Shown here in pieces: positions 61,888-64,000 of a DNA stretch of 64,000 bases. This stretch comes from Peptoniphilaceae bacterium (lineage in GTDB: Bacteria; Bacillota; Clostridia; Tissierellales; Peptoniphilaceae): contig JASLJE010000002.1 of NCBI GenBank assembly GCA_030152565.1, positions 106,104 through 170,103 on the forward strand. The letters are read 5' to 3'. The notes under the pieces were generated by a model. It worked only from the letters and a program-made list of their open reading frames with translations, was not told where the DNA came from and ran no database searches. A program made the position numbers and the translations under genes. Position 1 is the first letter of the stretch; each line of letters starts with the position of its first letter.

Positions 61888-63298
61888 GGCGTCAACAAAG
61901 GCAGAAGAATTTATAAACCATGAAGAGATAGAAGAAAGTTTAGCATATGCTAGGGAAATGGCCAAGGATGAAGACTTTCTATGGAGCCTGGTAGAAAAGG
62001 CTAGAAGGGAAGAAGGCCTGGACCACAGGGAGGCTGCAGTTTTACTTTTCAGTGAAAACAAGAGGGTAAATGAAGAGATTTATACTATAGCCAAGGCCAT
62101 CAAGGAAAAAATCTATGGCAAGAGAATAGTTATGTTTGCCCCTCTTTATCTATCTAACTACTGTGTAAATGGCTGTGTTTATTGTCCCTACCATATGAAA
62201 AATAAGACCATAAACAGGAGAAAGCTTAGCCAGGATGAGATAAGAAGAGAGGTTATAGCCCTACAAGATATGGGCCATAAGAGGCTAGCTCTTGAAATGG
62301 GAGAACACCCAAGCATAAATACTATGGACTATTTACTAGAGTCTATAAAAACTATTTATTCTATCAAACATGAAAATGGAGATATTAGAAGGGTAAATGT
62401 TAATGTGGCAGCAACCAGCGTGGAAAACTATAGGTTGATGAAGGAGGCCGGCATAGGTACCTATGTTCTCTTCCAAGAAACCTACCACAAGGAAAACTAT
62501 CAGGCCATGCATCCCAGCGGACCCAAGTCTGACTATGACTACCATACAGAGGCCATGGATAGGGCCATGGAAGGCGGTATAGACGATGTGGGCATAGGAG
62601 TCCTATTTGGTCTTAATAACTATGCCTATGACCTGGTAGGCCTTCTAATGCACAAGGAACACTTGGAAGAGCGTTTTGGAGTTGGTCCTCACACCATATC
62701 TGTTCCCAGGGTAAGGGCGGCAGATGACATAGATCCAGATGACTTCCAGGCAGGTATAACAGATGATATCTTTATCAAGATAGTGTCTATTATTAGAATA
62801 GCTGTTCCCTATACAGGTATGATCATTTCTACCAGAGAGACCAAGGAGACCAGGGAAAGGGCCTTGGAGGTAGGAGTTAGCCAATTAAGTGGAGGGTCTA
62901 AAACTTCTGTTGGAGGCTATAGTGAAGAGGAAAAGCCTGATAGTGCAAACTCAGAACAGTTTGACCTGGAAGATACTAGGAGTCTAGATGAGATAGTAGC
63001 TTGGCTGATAGAGTTAGGCTATATACCTTCTTTTTGTACAGCCTGCTATAGGGAGGGAAGGACTGGAGACAGGTTTATGCCCCTGGCTAAATCAGGCCAA
63101 ATAGGCAATGTTTGTCAGCCTAATGCCCTGATGACTCTAAAGGAGTTCTTAATGGACTATGCTTCAGACCAGACCAGGTCTCAGGCTGAAGGCTTGATTG
63201 AAAGAGAGTTGGAAAAAATAGGAAATCCTGACTTGAGAGACTTGGTTAGACAAAGACTAGATCTTATAGAAGAAGGCAAGAGGGACTTTAGATTTTAG
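61877..63298 (+). CDS. hydG: [FeFe]-hydrogenase maturase HydG
   Basis: A radical-SAM tyrosine lyase that makes CO and CN ligands of the H-cluster. The 473 residues have the SAM cluster motif SNYCVNGCVYC and the C-terminal CTAC...C site (Cx2Cx22C, about residues 386-412), which separates HydG from ThiH. AGGAG precedes the ATG, within the end of hydE. Confidence 0.96.
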   Translation: MYNKASTKAEEFINHEEIEESLAYAREMAKDEDFLWSLVEKARREEGLDHREAAVLLFSENKRVNEEIYTIAKAIKEKIYGKRIVMFAPLYLSNYCVNGCVYCPYHMKNKTINRRKLSQDEIRREVIALQDMGHKRLALEMGEHPSINTMDYLLESIKTIYSIKHENGDIRRVNVNVAATSVENYRLMKEAGIGTYVLFQETYHKENYQAMHPSGPKSDYDYHTEAMDRAMEGGIDDVGIGVLFGLNNYAYDLVGLLMHKEHLEERFGVGPHTISVPRVRAADDIDPDDFQAGITDDIFIKIVSIIRIAVPYTGMIISTRETKETRERALEVGVSQLSGGSKTSVGGYSEEEKPDSANSEQFDLEDTRSLDEIVAWLIELGYIPSFCTACYREGRTGDRFMPLAKSGQIGNVCQPNALMTLKEFLMDYASDQTRSQAEGLIERELEKIGNPDLRDLVRQRLDLIEEGKRDFRF

Positions 63299-63306
63299 GA
63301 GGACTT

Positions 63307-64000
63307 ATGAATAAAACACCAGCTTCAAATAGGATCCACATAGGTATTTTTGGAAGGACCAATGTGGGAAAGTCCAGCCTGTTAAACAGGCTGGCAGACC
63401 AGGAAGTAGCCCTGGTATCCCCTAAGAAGGGAACTACCACAGACCCGATTAATAAGGCCATGGAAATCCATGGTCTAGGGCCTGTGGTATTTATAGATAC
63501 GGCAGGTTTTAATGATAGGGAAGAAGGCCTGGGCCAGTTGAGGGTGGCCTCCAGCCAGAAGGTCTTGGAGAGAATAGACCAGGCCATCCTGGTTATAGAT
63601 GGGCCCTTGGACCAGGAGGAAAAAGCCTGGTTGGCCAGGTTTGAAAAAGACGAGATAAATTATTTCTTGGTCCTTAATAAGGGGGATTTAAAGCCTGATA
63701 GAAGGGCCATAGAAAAATCTCTAGAAGGCTTAAAAAACCAGAGGTTAATAGAGGTATCAGCTCTTAAAAACCAGGGGATAGATTTGGTTTTAGAAGAATT
63801 AAAGACCAGTCTAAAGGATTTCTACCAAAGGGATATTTTTGAGGAAAAGAGCCTGGAAGATAAGATCTATGTCCTGGTTATGCCCCAGGACAAGGCAGCT
63901 CCCAAGGGGAGATTAATTCTACCCCAGGTCCAAGTCATAAGAGAGCTTATAGACAAGAAGGCTGTAGTAGTATCTACAGTGGTTGAAAACCTGGACTTTG
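63307..64000 (+). CDS. hydF: [FeFe]-hydrogenase maturase HydF, 3' end outside window
   Basis: A GTPase scaffold that carries the H-cluster precursor to the hydrogenase. The first 231 residues are seen, all in frame to the window edge. The GTP loop is GRTNVGKSS and the G3 site is DTAGFND, with NKGD as G4. The Fe-S binding C-terminus is beyond the window. AGGAGG precedes the ATG. It completes the hydE-G-F order. Confidence 0.95.
   Translation, partial: MNKTPASNRIHIGIFGRTNVGKSSLLNRLADQEVALVSPKKGTTTDPINKAMEIHGLGPVVFIDTAGFNDREEGLGQLRVASSQKVLERIDQAILVIDGPLDQEEKAWLARFEKDEINYFLVLNKGDLKPDRRAIEKSLEGLKNQRLIEVSALKNQGIDLVLEELKTSLKDFYQRDIFEEKSLEDKIYVLVMPQDKAAPKGRLILPQVQVIRELIDKKAVVVSTVVENLDF

Noticed and set aside
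1..64000. CRISPR arrays, prophage, insertion sequences, rRNA genes
   Set aside because: No regularly spaced repeats, phage structural genes, transposases or rRNA-like sequence were found in either strand.

Overview
The window is one chromosomal segment of a low-GC, anaerobic Gram-positive bacterium. The gene set fits Clostridia/Tissierellia, most likely a Peptoniphilaceae-type coccus. The main evidence is anaerobic class III ribonucleotide reductase with its activase, an FprA-type O2-scavenging flavodiiron protein, [FeFe]-hydrogenase maturases HydE/HydG/HydF, a SUF operon of the Firmicute order sufC-B-D-S-U, many Cys-lipobox lipoproteins, strong AGGAGG ribosome sites and A/T-rich promoters. 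Genus is inferred only loosely. I see no prophage, insertion sequence, CRISPR array or rRNA. There is one tRNA, tRNA-Arg(CCU). Genes are packed into operons with many 1-14 base overlaps, and most operons end in clear intrinsic terminators, several of them shared by convergent genes.

Layout. 1-6.8 kb: the 3' part of serS, a lipoprotein, nrdD-nrdG behind a probable NrdR site, a glycerate kinase and murG. 6.9-14.0 kb (minus strand): an exported FMN/FAD flavoprotein, a membrane nucleotide-sugar 4,6-dehydratase, and a ddl-murF-polysaccharide deacetylase operon. 14.4-26.8 kb (plus strand): an 11-gene surface-polymer operon. 26.8-29.0 kb (minus): glpX and an M29 aminopeptidase. 29.2-35.3 kb (plus): cold-shock protein, rpmE, DUF1385-prmC-prfA-thyA-PAP2 and an M50 membrane protease. 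35.3-38.5 kb (minus): a second flavoprotein and fprA. 38.7-43.7 kb: fni, mrp, small membrane proteins, Asp23, an aromatic-acid exporter family protein and a coiled-coil partner. 43.8-48.7 kb: the suf operon. 48.7-51.9 kb: mscL, an aminoglycoside-adenylyltransferase-like gene, a D-Ala-D-Ala carboxypeptidase and a membrane protein. 52.0-56.1 kb: tRNA-Arg, an MtaD-like deaminase, an AcpS-NnrD fusion, alr and mazF. 56.2-60.5 kb: a DJ-1 protein, a DedA-like protein, a lipoprotein, an EEP-family protein and a MATE exporter. 60.5-64.0 kb: a TM1266-like regulator, hydE, hydG and the start of hydF.

The most unusual region is 14.4-26.8 kb. It has a bacillosamine-type aminotransferase, a PglC-like phosphoglycosyl transferase, a flippase and an O-antigen polymerase, but no recognisable sugar glycosyltransferase. 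Where those would be expected there are three ATP-grasp ligases (two paralogous, of the sugar-transfer-associated type), a FemAB-like aminoacyl transferase, a GNAT, a second PLP enzyme and a CapA-family protein. I infer a lipid-linked amino sugar elaborated by amide-bond chemistry. The polymerase carries a C-terminal polysaccharide-deacetylase fold whose metal-binding histidines have been replaced. A homologous domain with intact motifs occurs as a lipoprotein 13 kb upstream.

Other points of note are an attenuator-like leader before the hydrogenase-maturation genes, a terminator hairpin that buries the ribosome site of the gene at 40916, an AcpS-NnrD fusion, a mazF with no visible antitoxin, an MscL with a C-terminal zinc ribbon, and a thymidylate synthase with an altered substrate loop.
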